NCBI GenBank assembly: GCA_016872875.1
Contig: VGYW01000015.1
Location: forward strand, 1-38,748
From: Planctomycetota bacterium
Lineage (GTDB): Bacteria > Planctomycetota > PUPC01 > DSUN01
Length of the DNA stretch: 38,748 bases
Direction of reading: 5' to 3'
In this document: positions 27,401 through 35,083 of the stretch, piece after piece
How positions within the stretch are numbered: position 1 is the stretch's first letter
Layout of the letters: each line of letters begins with the position of its first letter
The notes under the pieces: generated by a model
Told to the model about the DNA's origin: nothing
Database searches by the model: none
The model's input: only the letters and a program-made list of their open reading frames with translations
Translations under genes and position numbers: made by a program

Positions 27401-27669
27401 ACGCCATCGCCAAGTTCCTGGCGGTTGACATCAACTACAACTTCGAAGGCCCGCCCGAGGCCGTGGCCCCCTACAACAAGTGGCGTGCCGCCGCGCTCCT
27501 CAAGGCCATGGAGTGCCACGCCAAGCTCGGCAACGCCGAACGCGTCCGCTTCTACGCCGCAGAGCTCGCCAAGAAGTTCCCAAATAGCGAGTCCCTCCCC
27601 GAGGCCAGGAAGCTGGTGGAGTCGCTCGACGCCAAGAAGCCTGAGCCCGAGCCGAAGGGGGAGAAGTAG
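24460..27669 (+). CDS. Large exported tetratricopeptide-repeat protein
   Basis: The product is 1069 aa. A signal peptide covers ~1-21. Almost all the rest is about 28 degenerate TPR units of 34-37 residues, each with A-x-x-A-Y/F and a terminal hydrophobic-Pro (for example EYDLAIDAYGRLLKAHPDF). TPR solenoids bind partner proteins; here in the periplasm, perhaps in envelope assembly, as in BamD/YbgF-like proteins but far longer. A charged Pro/Glu/Lys tail ends it. The ATG at 24460 has GGAAGGA just upstream and starts the signal peptide; the frame stays open through the repeat array, which I exclude. Residues 876-885 look like an in-frame repeat insertion. Confidence 0.85.
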   Translation: MTSVVRTGSWFVLLALAAGAAEEPKAAPLAGDAGEAFNLANGYMANKEYDLAIDAYGRLLKAHPDFKQAALALYRQAWCLHALKRYPAATAAFNRLLKDYPETEDLPKALYLLGDCYLNQDKPAEGAKAFLDLAAKAPKYALAPNGLHRAGDALYNRLKEYDKAAKAYAQLISDYPEYQHIAYAHYSLGYCRLQLKDPKGAAEAFQTVVAKFPKSPVAAESQFKLGEALLDQKAYAEAVAAFNKVLDDFPGDFSDDALQGIGRAYFDQEKFADAAKAFLQAVARFPESPEKPQALHDAGNSLLHAGDAAGALKAFDGLLAAKPTAAFAERARYARGHALLKLKRHDEAIEAFEQSLKAPSLADIQARVAFNLGEAYLAAKRHDDAAKAYAVVVEKHPEAAVAADALSALAFCRREQGKLAEAIEAAQRFVKAQKPDHPLFKPTLFLLGDAQFANKAYADAKAAFIRLAEVGPPAGKADWALYRLAWCHRNLGELDDAAKAFARLAADHPRSDLAPEALGLLARIADEQKKPDEAAALYARCLKEYPNTPYTANALLDLGLLEFDRKRHAEAAKHLALFLEKHPTHASLPEARLHLGEALYETNAHEAAANHFAAFLEKSPGHKLAVRARDGLAWCYRKLGQLDKALDAFAAVASEHPKTDLAPQALFAAGVVRIEQKQPAEATKLFARVATDYPNHKLAAEAAYRAASALYAADQHDDAAKALQAFLDKHPKSDFADDALYDLAWAHLKLNKPEDKLAALNRLIKEFPESAFAPSTHFLLGEHAFEAKRYADAATHYAACAKAAKGDELAKALYKLAWSLHHQEKADDAAAAFADLIAKAPESPFVAEAHYLIGTILQKQAKHEEALAAFRKALDAVGAGPRARPDKYEERALFQTAQCHQALGHWADALKGFKATLEKFPDGETKLDAAYGIGLASQHLGAYADAEDAFKRVIAATKTDLAARAQFGLGECDLLRGNPKDAIAKFLAVDINYNFEGPPEAVAPYNKWRAAALLKAMECHAKLGNAERVRFYAAELAKKFPNSESLPEARKLVESLDAKKPEPEPKGEK
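27085..27114 (+). repeat. Short palindrome embedded in TPR gene
   Basis: GGGGCGGG (27091-27098) and CCCGCCCC (27107-27114) are separated by TCCCCGTG. Translated it gives AVGAGPRARP, which interrupts the TPR text between ALD and DKYEER. The same sort of sequence is normally intergenic. Confidence 0.5.
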
Positions 27670-27680
27670 GCAGGCCGCAA

Positions 27681-27764
27681 TCGTCGTCATCGTCGTCCTC
27701 GTCGTCGAATCTCCTGGACAAGCGAAGCCCGAAGTTTCGACGACGACGACGAGGACGACGACGA
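27681..27764. terminator. Trinucleotide-repeat hairpin after TPR gene
   Basis: A run of TCGTCG-type triplets (27681-27709) faces a run of CGACGA-type triplets (27736-27764), giving 29-bp arms with a few mismatches and a 26-nt loop. It begins 12 bp after the TPR stop. No T-tract follows, so intrinsic termination is not certain. Confidence 0.45.
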
Positions 27765-27784
27765 GCACGAATTGATCAAATCTC

Positions 27785-27813
27785 TTGGCTAAAGCAGAGC
27801 GCCGCGCTATAAT
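27785..27813 (+). promoter_or_regulatory. sigma70-like promoter for GH116 gene
   Basis: TTGGCT (27785-27790) and a perfect TATAAT (27808-27813) are separated by 17 bp. Confidence 0.65.
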
Positions 27814-27872
27814 GCCCAGACCGCGGCGGCCAATGGCAGGCCGCTCGAAGCCCCTTCATAAAGGACCAGTGC

Positions 27873-30473
27873 GTGGCTAAGTCCGGCGCGTCCTATCCGG
27901 CTAAGGACCTCCTCAAGCGTGGCCCACAGTTGACCTATCGCGGCCGCAACCTCGACCACGTGGCCCTCCCCCTCGGCGGCATCGGCACCGGCACCATCAG
28001 CCTCGGCGGCTGGGCACAGCTCCGCGACTGGGAAATCCAGAACCGCCCGGCCAAGGGCTTCTCCCCGCCCGACTGCTTCTTCACCCTCAAAATCCGCGAG
28101 GAGGGGGCCGAGCCGGTCACGCGAGTCGTCCAGGGACCCCCAGGCGGCGACTACATCGGCGGGGGCCACTCGATGCAGCGCAACGCCGCCGAAGGGCTTC
28201 CACACTTCTCCCAGGTCGCCTTCAAGGGCGAATACCCCATCGCAATCGTCCAGCTCCGCGACCCCGACCTCCCCGTCCGCGTGACCCTCGAGGCCTTCAA
28301 CCCCTGCATCCCGCTCAACGACAAGGACAGCGGCATCCCGGTCGCCTTCCTCCTCTTCCACGTCCGCAACACCTCGCGCCGCGAGATAAAGGTCACACTC
28401 TACGGCAACCTCACCAACATCGTGGGCCACCCCGACTCCGAGGGCCGCCTGAACCAGGCCCGCCAGGGGCCGGGCTTCACCGGCCTCTACCTCACCACGG
28501 CCAAGCACGACCCGGCCTCCCCCCAGTTCGGCTCGATGGCACTCGTGACCATGTGGGACGACGCGGCCGTCTGGCCCCGCCAGCAGGGCGGCCTCGCCAA
28601 GTTCTGGGAAGCCATCGCCCTCTCGGACGACTTTCCCCCCCGCGGCGGCGACCCCTCCTGCCCCACCGGCACCCTCGCCGCGCACGCCACCATTCCGCCG
28701 GTCTCCGAAATCGTCATCCCCTTCTTCATCGCCTGGCACTTCCCCGTCGTCGAGCACTGGCAGAAGCGCAAGGCCGAGGACGGCTCCGAGCGCGCCCCCA
28801 CCTGGCGAAACTACTACGCCACAGTCTGGGACGACGCCTGGGACGTCACCGAATACGTCGTCTCCAACTACGACCGCCTCTACGAAGAGACCCGCCGCTT
28901 CCACGACACCCTCTTCGCCACCACGATGCCCAGCCACGTCCTCGACGCCGTGAGCTCCCAGCTCTCCGTCCTCCGCACCACCACCTGCCTGCGGCTCGAG
29001 GATGGCACCTTCTACGGCTTCGAGGGCTGCAACACCACCAGCGGCTGCTGCGAAGGCTCCTGCACTCACGTCTGGAACTACGCCCAGGCCCTCCCCTACC
29101 TCTGGCCCGCGCTCCAACGCTCCATGACCGAGGCACACCTCACCTGGTCAATGAGCGACGACGGCTTCATCCAGTTCCGCATGCCCCTCCCCCTCGGCAC
29201 CCGCGCCCAGGCCGGCTTCCTCCCCTGCGCCGACGGCCAGAACGGCCTCGTCATGCAGGTCTACCGCGAATGGCTCCTCAGCGGCGACGACGCCTGGCTT
29301 CGCCGCGTCTGGCCCCAAGTGCGCAAAGCACTCGAGTTCGCCTGGAAGTACTGGGACGCCGACCGCGACGGCGTCATGGAGGGCATCCAGCACAACACCT
29401 ACGACATGGAGTGGTGGGGTCCCAACACCATGACGGGCAGCCTCTACCTCGGCGCGCTCCGCGCCGCCGAGGAGATGGCGCGCGCCCTGGGCGACGCCGA
29501 GGCCGCTAACGCCTACCACAGGCTCTTCGAACGCGGCTCCGCCTGGACCGACAAGAACCTCTTCAACGGCGAATACTACGAGCAGAAGGTCAACCCCAAG
29601 GCCAACGATAACTGGCCCGAACCCTACCGCGGCATCAACGACCGCGGGAAGGACGACAAGTTCCCCGACTGGCCCAAGTGGCAATTCGGCAAGGGCTGCC
29701 TCGCCGACCAGCTCCTCGGCCAATGGTACGCCGCCATGCTCCGCCTCGGATACCTCTACGACAAGGAAAACGTCCGCACCGCCCTCCAGGCCATCTTCCG
29801 CAACAACTGGCGCCGCACCCTCAACGACCAGGCCTGCACGCTCCGCATCTACGCCGTCAACGACGAGGCCGGCCTCCTCATCGGCACCTGGCCCCGCGGC
29901 GGGCGGCCAGGCTACCCCTTCTGGTTCTGCGACGAGGTCTGGTGCGGCATCGAATACCAGGTCGCTTCCCACCTCATCCTCGAAGGCTTCGTCGAGCAGG
30001 GCCTAGCCATCGTGAAGGGCGTCCGCGACCGCCACCGCGGCGACAAGCGGAACCCCTGGGACGAGTTCGAGTGCGGCCACCACTACGCCCGTTCCCTCGC
30101 CAGCTACGCCCTCCTGGGCGCGCTCAGCGGCCTCCGCTACTCCGCCGCCACGCAATCCATCGGCATCCAGCCGCGCCTCTTCGAGGGCGACTTCCGCACC
30201 TTCTTCAGCGTCCCAACCTGCTGGGGCCTCATCGCCCAGAAAATCCGAGGACGCGAGCGCGACATCGTCATCCGAGTTGACTACGGCACCCTCCCCCTGC
30301 GGCGCATCTTCATCCCCTTCGTCCCCAAGCGTGGCGCGATGGTGGACGTCAACCTCGGCGGCCCCACCCGCGGCGCCACCATAGACCGCGCCGACGACGG
30401 CGGCTACGCCGTCGTGCTCGACAAGCCCATCGTCCTCCAGCGCGGCGAAATCCTCAAGCTCACCATCGCCTGA
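27873..30473 (+). CDS. GH116 beta-glucosidase/glucosylceramidase-type enzyme
   Basis: The product is 866 aa. The N-terminal beta-sandwich opens with VALPLGGIGTGTISLGGWAQLRDWE (hallmark of the GBA2/GH116 family) and spans ~20-300; the (alpha/alpha)6 barrel covers ~360-830. The nucleophile is E503 in VMEGIQHNTYDMEWWG and the acid/base D687 in FWFCDEVWCGIEYQ, as in characterised GH116 enzymes. Retaining hydrolysis of beta-glucosides or beta-xylosides is expected. No signal peptide is seen, so it is probably cytoplasmic, acting on imported glycosides. The start is GTG at 27873 with AAGGA upstream. Confidence 0.88.
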   Translation: MAKSGASYPAKDLLKRGPQLTYRGRNLDHVALPLGGIGTGTISLGGWAQLRDWEIQNRPAKGFSPPDCFFTLKIREEGAEPVTRVVQGPPGGDYIGGGHSMQRNAAEGLPHFSQVAFKGEYPIAIVQLRDPDLPVRVTLEAFNPCIPLNDKDSGIPVAFLLFHVRNTSRREIKVTLYGNLTNIVGHPDSEGRLNQARQGPGFTGLYLTTAKHDPASPQFGSMALVTMWDDAAVWPRQQGGLAKFWEAIALSDDFPPRGGDPSCPTGTLAAHATIPPVSEIVIPFFIAWHFPVVEHWQKRKAEDGSERAPTWRNYYATVWDDAWDVTEYVVSNYDRLYEETRRFHDTLFATTMPSHVLDAVSSQLSVLRTTTCLRLEDGTFYGFEGCNTTSGCCEGSCTHVWNYAQALPYLWPALQRSMTEAHLTWSMSDDGFIQFRMPLPLGTRAQAGFLPCADGQNGLVMQVYREWLLSGDDAWLRRVWPQVRKALEFAWKYWDADRDGVMEGIQHNTYDMEWWGPNTMTGSLYLGALRAAEEMARALGDAEAANAYHRLFERGSAWTDKNLFNGEYYEQKVNPKANDNWPEPYRGINDRGKDDKFPDWPKWQFGKGCLADQLLGQWYAAMLRLGYLYDKENVRTALQAIFRNNWRRTLNDQACTLRIYAVNDEAGLLIGTWPRGGRPGYPFWFCDEVWCGIEYQVASHLILEGFVEQGLAIVKGVRDRHRGDKRNPWDEFECGHHYARSLASYALLGALSGLRYSAATQSIGIQPRLFEGDFRTFFSVPTCWGLIAQKIRGRERDIVIRVDYGTLPLRRIFIPFVPKRGAMVDVNLGGPTRGATIDRADDGGYAVVLDKPIVLQRGEILKLTIA

Positions 30474-30811
30474 CCGCGACCTCCACCACGGAAGACACGG
30501 AGCGCACGGAGAGGGCAGAGGGCAGACGGCAGCCAGCAGTGCCCGGTCCGTAGTCTGTGGTCCGTAGCTGGTAGGGCGTGCATACTTGCACGCGGAATCT
30601 TCTGAATTGGGGCCACCCCGGTGTCCTCCCTCGCGCCAGGCAGCCCGATCGGCCAGTTGGCCACGACCTGGGTGGTGTTGACCGAGCGCGCGGCGGTGGA
30701 CCGGGCCGACTCGAGGATCTCGCGGACGCGCCGATAGAGCGCGGCAGGCTTTCCCGGCTTCATCGCGCGCCCCCTTTCACCGCGGTCACATCGAGATTGC
30801 GGCAAGATCGC
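30474..30811. other. Spacer with CACGGA-rich text and a gene stub
   Basis: 30481-30520 contains repeated CACGGA motifs (GGAAGACACGGAGCGCACGG), a spacer style that looks repeat-derived. A truncated DUF1016 gene lies at 30620-30763. No intact gene is present. Confidence 0.5.
30620..30763 (-). pseudogene. 5' stub of a DUF1016 (YhcG-type) nuclease gene
   Basis: From the ATG at 30763 the frame gives 35-45 residues, including YRRVREILESARSTAARSV and then NTTQVVANWPIG. This matches, from memory, the start of DUF1016/YhcG-family proteins, which carry a PD-(D/E)XK nuclease domain and are 330-380 aa. After ANWPIG the text becomes unrelated and Pro/Arg-rich, so only the N-terminal tip survives. AAAGG precedes the ATG. 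It points away from the methyltransferase gene, across the palindrome at 30819. Confidence 0.6.
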
Positions 30812-30840
30812 TTGAAGTGTATACCATAGTATGGTATACT
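30812..30840 (+). promoter_or_regulatory. Promoter of methyltransferase gene
   Basis: TTGAAG (30812-30817) and TATACT (30835-30840) are separated by 17 bp. The predicted start site (~30847) is 1-3 nt before the ATG at 30849, so the mRNA would be essentially leaderless; no Shine-Dalgarno sequence is seen. Confidence 0.65.
30819..30839. promoter_or_regulatory. Palindromic operator candidate in promoter
   Basis: GTATACCATA and TATGGTATAC are perfect 10-bp arms around a single G. The site fills the spacer and overlaps the -10 box, the layout of a repressor operator. The ligand is unknown; no controller protein gene is nearby, so the methyltransferase itself or a distant regulator could bind. Confidence 0.65.
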
Positions 30841-30848
30841 CACCGGCC

Positions 30849-33518
30849 ATGAGCCAGCAGTTCAAGAGCGTATACTACCCGGACTATGAACAGAACGCTG
30901 CCCCCGGGCGCTGCCTGACCTTGGCGTTCGGGGACAAAGACCGCGACTTGCACCGGCGACTTCAGCCGCTTTCGAGCCTCGACCTGAGGGGGCTGTTGGG
31001 CTGCCAGACGTTCCGCGAGTTGAAAGCCGCTGCTGACACGGAACGGCTCTCGGTGAATGCGTATTGCCTGCGCAAGCTCCATATGGAGCTTGGCCCGACC
31101 GTCGAGGAACCGGGGCAGATGTACTTGACTGAGCTTTACGTGGACCCGCTGCACGCGACGTTCCGCGGCGGGCACGAGGAGCCCATGCACGAGTGGTATC
31201 CCCTTCCCGAGGGGTACTCCCCGGCATTCGTCCGCAAGATACTCGAGGAGTTTGCCCCCGGCGCACTGCGCGTCTTTGACCCGTTTGCAGGCACCGGTAC
31301 GACGCCCTTGACGGCAGCGCAGATGGGGCTGGACAGCTTCTACTGCGAGATCAACCCGCTGTTCCAGCACCTCATCAAGGTGAAGACGGATGCCCTGACC
31401 ATGAAGGATAGAGCAAGAGATCGCGTCCTGAACCTCCTCAGCGAGTGGGCGGCGAAGGTGGACAGATGGCTAGAGGACGGGCCGGTTGATCAACGACTCG
31501 CCTTGGCGTATGCCGCGGCATTTGGGAGGAGCGCATTCTTCGCCCCGGAGACGTTCAGCCAGGTCTTGCGCGCTCGGACGCTGGTTGACGACCTGGCGTG
31601 TGTGTACCCCCTGGCCGCGGACTTCCTTGCCGTGGCCGTTCTTGCGAGCCTGATCCCCGCATCCCTCCTCAAGCGGTCTGGCGATCTGCGGTATCGCACT
31701 GAAGATGAGCTGCGCTCGGGTACCACCCCGCTTGCGGAAGGGGTCAAGCGACAGTTGGCGAGGATCGTCTCCGACCTTTCGACGCTGGGGAACGTGGACC
31801 GGCGGCCGCTGCTAGTCTGCGAAGATGCCAAGCGACTGGGCACCCTGCCGCCGTACGGCTTCGACTGCGTGGTCACGAGTCCCCCGTACTTGAATGGCAC
31901 CAACTACTGCCGCAACTCGAGACTCGAGATGTGGTTCCTTCGCTGCCTGGCGGATAAGTCGGAGCTCACCAGGTTCCGCGAGAGGGAGGTGACGGCGGGG
32001 ATCAACGCCGTGCAGCCTCTGAAAGCTCAGCTCTTGGACCATCCTGAGGTCGCCCAAGTGGTCGAGCGCCTGGGTGCAGAGGCATACGACCCCCGCATCC
32101 CGCGCATGGTGGGCAGCTACTTCTTCGACCTCGCAACCGTAGTGGAGGGCATGGTCCGCCATCTCGTCCCAGGGGCCTGCGTCGCCATGGATATTGGCGA
32201 CTCGTCCTATGGCGGCATCCGTGTGCCGACCGATGAGATCCTTGAGCGCCTCCTGCTCGATCGCGGCATGAAGCGACTCACCAGAGTGGACCTCAGGAAG
32301 CGACTCTCACGGGATGGCACCCCGCTACGCCAGGTCCTCCTGGTCTTCGCGTATGAGCAGCGGCCCGGGACGCCGCCCGCGGCGGTGGGTGAGGCACCTT
32401 GGGCGCGACGGTGGGAGGACTTCAAGATGTCCCTCCCCCACCAGAAGCAGCCTTTCGCGAAGAGGAACTGGGGTCACCCGCTCCATTCGCTCTGCTCGTA
32501 TCAGGGGAAGATGAAGCCCTCGCTCGCGCATCACCTGCTGCGCTCCTTTGTCTCATCGCCCGCCACGATCCTCGATCCCTTCGCCGGCGTGGGCACCATT
32601 CCGTTTGAAGCCGGCCTCCTGGGGGTCCGAGGTTTCGGCTTCGAGATCAGCCCGGCGGCCTACGTCATCGCGGCAGGCAAGTGCGGCGCCCCGGAGCCCG
32701 CAAAGTGCGCCGAGCTGATCGACTCTCTGGCGGATTTCATAGGCCAAGGGGAACCGACCGAAGGCGACGCCCAGAGCGCCAGGGACGTGGCCTTCAACGG
32801 CCGGGTGGAGGACTTCTATGAGCCGCGGACTCTGCGCGAGGTGCTACTGGCGAGGCGGTTCTTCCGGGAGAGGCCACCGGTAAGCGACGAGGAATGCTTC
32901 GTAGTCGCCAGCCTGCTCCACATTCTGCACGGGAACAGGCCGTACGCGCTCAGCCGGCGCTCGCACAACACCACGCCGTTCGCACCCAAAGGCCCATTCG
33001 AGTACCGGGCTCTGGTGCCGCGGCTGCGGGAGAAGGTGGCTCGCGGGCTGGCGGTTCAGCGACCCGCATGCTACCAACCGGGCCGGATTTTCCTTCAGGA
33101 CGCCACTTCCTGGTGGCCGCAGGAGGTCAGGGACCTCGACGCTGTAGTGACGTCGCCGCCCTTCTTCGACAGCACGCGCTTTCATCTGGCAAACTGGCTG
33201 CGGCTCTGGTTCTGCGGGTGGGACAGGGCGGATTTCAAGTCGAAGCCTCAGATGTTCTTGGACGAGAGGCAGAAGAGCACGTTCGCCGTCTACGAACCCG
33301 TCTTCAGGCAGGCCCGCGAGCGCCTCAAGCCGGGGGGGGTCGTCGTCCTGCACCTTGGGAGAAGCGCGAAGTGCGACATGGCCGCCGAGGTGGCCCGGAT
33401 TGCCTCAAAGTGGTTCCAGGTCGCCGACGCCTTCGACGAGAGCGTCCGCCACTGCGAGTCGCACGGAGTGCGCGACAAGGGAGCCGTTGCCGACCACCAG
33501 TACCTCGTGCTCACCTAG
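30849..33518 (+). CDS. Double-domain DNA methyltransferase
   Basis: The product is 889 aa with two tandem amino-methyltransferase domains. Domain 1 has SAM motif I FDPFAGTGTT at D144 and catalytic motif TSPPY at 343-347. Domain 2 has LDPFAGVGTIPFEAG at D576 and TSPPF at 768-772. S-P-P-Y/F motifs fit N4-cytosine (or adenine-N6) methylation of DNA. In both domains motif I precedes motif IV, with a long (~190-residue) segment between, likely target recognition. Two active sites in one chain would suit an asymmetric site, one per strand. The ATG at 30849 is chosen over 30831, which lies inside the promoter. Its stop shares CTAG with the convergent HNH gene. Confidence 0.85.
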   Translation: MSQQFKSVYYPDYEQNAAPGRCLTLAFGDKDRDLHRRLQPLSSLDLRGLLGCQTFRELKAAADTERLSVNAYCLRKLHMELGPTVEEPGQMYLTELYVDPLHATFRGGHEEPMHEWYPLPEGYSPAFVRKILEEFAPGALRVFDPFAGTGTTPLTAAQMGLDSFYCEINPLFQHLIKVKTDALTMKDRARDRVLNLLSEWAAKVDRWLEDGPVDQRLALAYAAAFGRSAFFAPETFSQVLRARTLVDDLACVYPLAADFLAVAVLASLIPASLLKRSGDLRYRTEDELRSGTTPLAEGVKRQLARIVSDLSTLGNVDRRPLLVCEDAKRLGTLPPYGFDCVVTSPPYLNGTNYCRNSRLEMWFLRCLADKSELTRFREREVTAGINAVQPLKAQLLDHPEVAQVVERLGAEAYDPRIPRMVGSYFFDLATVVEGMVRHLVPGACVAMDIGDSSYGGIRVPTDEILERLLLDRGMKRLTRVDLRKRLSRDGTPLRQVLLVFAYEQRPGTPPAAVGEAPWARRWEDFKMSLPHQKQPFAKRNWGHPLHSLCSYQGKMKPSLAHHLLRSFVSSPATILDPFAGVGTIPFEAGLLGVRGFGFEISPAAYVIAAGKCGAPEPAKCAELIDSLADFIGQGEPTEGDAQSARDVAFNGRVEDFYEPRTLREVLLARRFFRERPPVSDEECFVVASLLHILHGNRPYALSRRSHNTTPFAPKGPFEYRALVPRLREKVARGLAVQRPACYQPGRIFLQDATSWWPQEVRDLDAVVTSPPFFDSTRFHLANWLRLWFCGWDRADFKSKPQMFLDERQKSTFAVYEPVFRQARERLKPGGVVVLHLGRSAKCDMAAEVARIASKWFQVADAFDESVRHCESHGVRDKGAVADHQYLVLT

Positions 33519-34441
33519 TCCAGGAACGAGGGCCAGGTGGTCGCCGCATCCTTGATGTCTACGCCCTCCATTCTGCGGATCATCTCCCGGATGCGCCTGA
33601 TCTCAGCCGGATACCGTATGCACTGCACAAGCAGCGAGTCCACGTTGGCTCTGATGAAGCTGACCGCCTCCGGATTCAGCCTTGGCTGGCCTGCCAATAG
33701 ATCGAACTCGGTGCTCGTCAACACCGAGAGGCGCTGAAGCTCTTCCCTGGAGTAGTACTCTGAGGGCCACCGGTCGCTTTTCTCGCCATTGCACGCCATG
33801 CACAGCAGCGTTGCTGTTTCGGTAGTGACGGGCCACAGGCAGCTCACCGGCAACGTGTGATCAACAGCGAAGCCGCTGGCCCCGCGGGCTCTGTATGTGA
33901 GGGGTTTGGAGCACTTGAAACAGCGCCCACTGAACCGGTCGAAGACCTTCCGGCTCTGGAGCTTCTCCGCGCCGCCAGACAGGAGCACGCTCATTCGCCT
34001 CTTCTGAGCCGACTCTCTGTGCTGGTCAGCAGTCCGTCGCGGGTTGAGAATCTGGTTGATCTCGCGCTTGCAGACCTTGCACTCAAGCTGCCTCTCGGAG
34101 CGGAAGCTGCGCGAGTTCGGCGCATGGTAATCGAAGGCCGAGCCGACCGTCTTCCCACGCACCGATGTCTCCCTGGAGATCGTCTCGCCTATCGGCTGGA
34201 GCCACTCGCACACGCGGCAGTACTTCCACCGGGGAGCGCGCAGGATGTGCTGTCTCCCCGTCGCGTGCCCGCACTTCGGGCACAAGGCTGGCACATCGGG
34301 AAACCCGTCGGCATCTTCGGAGAGCTTGTGCAGGTGATCGCAGCCGGGCGCCGAGCACTCGAACACGCGCCAGACAACAGCCGCGTCAACCTGTCCCGTG
34401 CCTCGGATGTTCGTGACGTTTCGTGGCCTGCGTCTTGCCAT
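33515..34441 (-). CDS. HNH endonuclease with several zinc knuckles
   Basis: The product is 308 aa. Cys pairs occur throughout: CSAPGC, CPKCGH, CRVCEW, CKVCKRE, CFKCSKP and CMACN, suggesting at least two zinc ribbons before the nuclease domain. The HNH core is at ~170-225: FDRFSGRCFKCSK, then AVDHTLPVS with D194-H195, then LLCMACNGEKSD with N218 and K221. Such enzymes cut DNA with one metal ion. The tail (~235-308) is helical. It is convergent with the methyltransferase and overlaps it by 4 bp (33515-33518), with its own promoter at 34495. A role as the restriction partner is inferred from this arrangement. Confidence 0.8.
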   Translation of the reverse strand: MARRRPRNVTNIRGTGQVDAAVVWRVFECSAPGCDHLHKLSEDADGFPDVPALCPKCGHATGRQHILRAPRWKYCRVCEWLQPIGETISRETSVRGKTVGSAFDYHAPNSRSFRSERQLECKVCKREINQILNPRRTADQHRESAQKRRMSVLLSGGAEKLQSRKVFDRFSGRCFKCSKPLTYRARGASGFAVDHTLPVSCLWPVTTETATLLCMACNGEKSDRWPSEYYSREELQRLSVLTSTEFDLLAGQPRLNPEAVSFIRANVDSLLVQCIRYPAEIRRIREMIRRMEGVDIKDAATTWPSFLD

Positions 34442-34494
34442 GCTCTTCCCGGAATGACGTTGCTAACAGCCGCGCGGCCAAGAGGTCTGCTGCT

Positions 34495-34522
34495 ATGATA
34501 CGCCCGGCTGCGACGCTGTCAA
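34495..34522 (-). promoter_or_regulatory. sigma70-like promoter for HNH nuclease
   Basis: On the minus strand, a consensus TTGACA (34522-34517) and TATCAT (34500-34495) are separated by 16 bp. The leader is about 45 nt, with GAAGAG just before the ATG at 34441. Confidence 0.65.
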
Positions 34523-34674
34523 GTCTTCCGTCACTGTCTCCAGTGGCGGATTCGCGCAGGTGGGCTTGGGTCTGTGGCTCGTGGCTCCAGACCTTCTTCT
34601 CTGCTCCCCCATCTGCCTCTGCGGGAGGAACGTCTGGGGTTTCGCGGTGTTTCGCGCCTCGTCGTCCCCGAACA

Positions 34675-34740
34675 TGCTCTCGGCATCCTCTGGAGCGCCG
34701 GCAGAAGCGATTGCTCGATGTTGTCGAAGATGCGGGGCAT
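34675..34740 (-). pseudogene. Possible 5' stub of a helicase-type defence gene
   Basis: The frame from the ATG at 34740 reads MPRIFDNIEQSLLPALQ and then turns into Arg/Ser-rich nonsense. From memory this resembles the extreme N-terminus of large PLD-domain/SF2 helicase proteins. Only about 17 residues support it, so the call is weak. Confidence 0.35.
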
Positions 34741-34998
34741 GGCCCATGGTCCTCGGCCGGATTCCCTCCGCCGCCTATTGTGGCAATCTGGCGGCGTCTG
34801 TCAAGCGGGGCTTCGCTCCTATCCGCGCCCATCCGCGGAATCCGCGGTTCAATGCCTCTTCTCTGCTGTCTCTTCTGCCTCTGCGTGCGGACCTATCATC
34901 ACAGAGCGCCCATCGCGGCAAGCCGCAACCAAACGCGGAGGAAAAATCTTTCCGGAAAACAAGATTCTGCATGTTTGTAGCACAGAGGCCACAGACGA

Positions 34999-35038
34999 TG
35001 GCGAAAAAGGGACCCCTGAAGTGGCAAAAAAGGGACCC
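34999..35038. repeat. 17-bp direct repeat
   Basis: TGGCGAAAAAGGGACCC (34999-35015) and TGGCAAAAAAGGGACCC (35022-35038) differ at one base, with a 23-bp period. Confidence 0.65.
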
Positions 35039-35083
35039 TTTGGCCCTGCGCGGCGATAGGAAATGATAGTTCCTACACAGACT

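Larger units (their letters stand above)
34442..35083. other. Intergenic region with promoter, gene stub, direct repeat
   Basis: The 642-bp gap holds the HNH promoter, a short helicase-like stub (34675-34740), CCGCG-rich spacer text near 34815-34850 and a 17-bp direct repeat at 34999-35038. No intact gene is seen. Confidence 0.55.

Noticed and set aside
25411..27768. 785-codon minus-strand frame
   Set aside because: It is the Val/Glu/Gly-rich shadow of the TPR gene, caused by its repeated GC-rich codons.
27807..29138. 443-codon minus-strand frame
   Set aside because: It is a low-complexity shadow of the GH116 gene.
30831..30848. Upstream ATG start for the methyltransferase
   Set aside because: It lies inside the operator palindrome and before the predicted transcription start.
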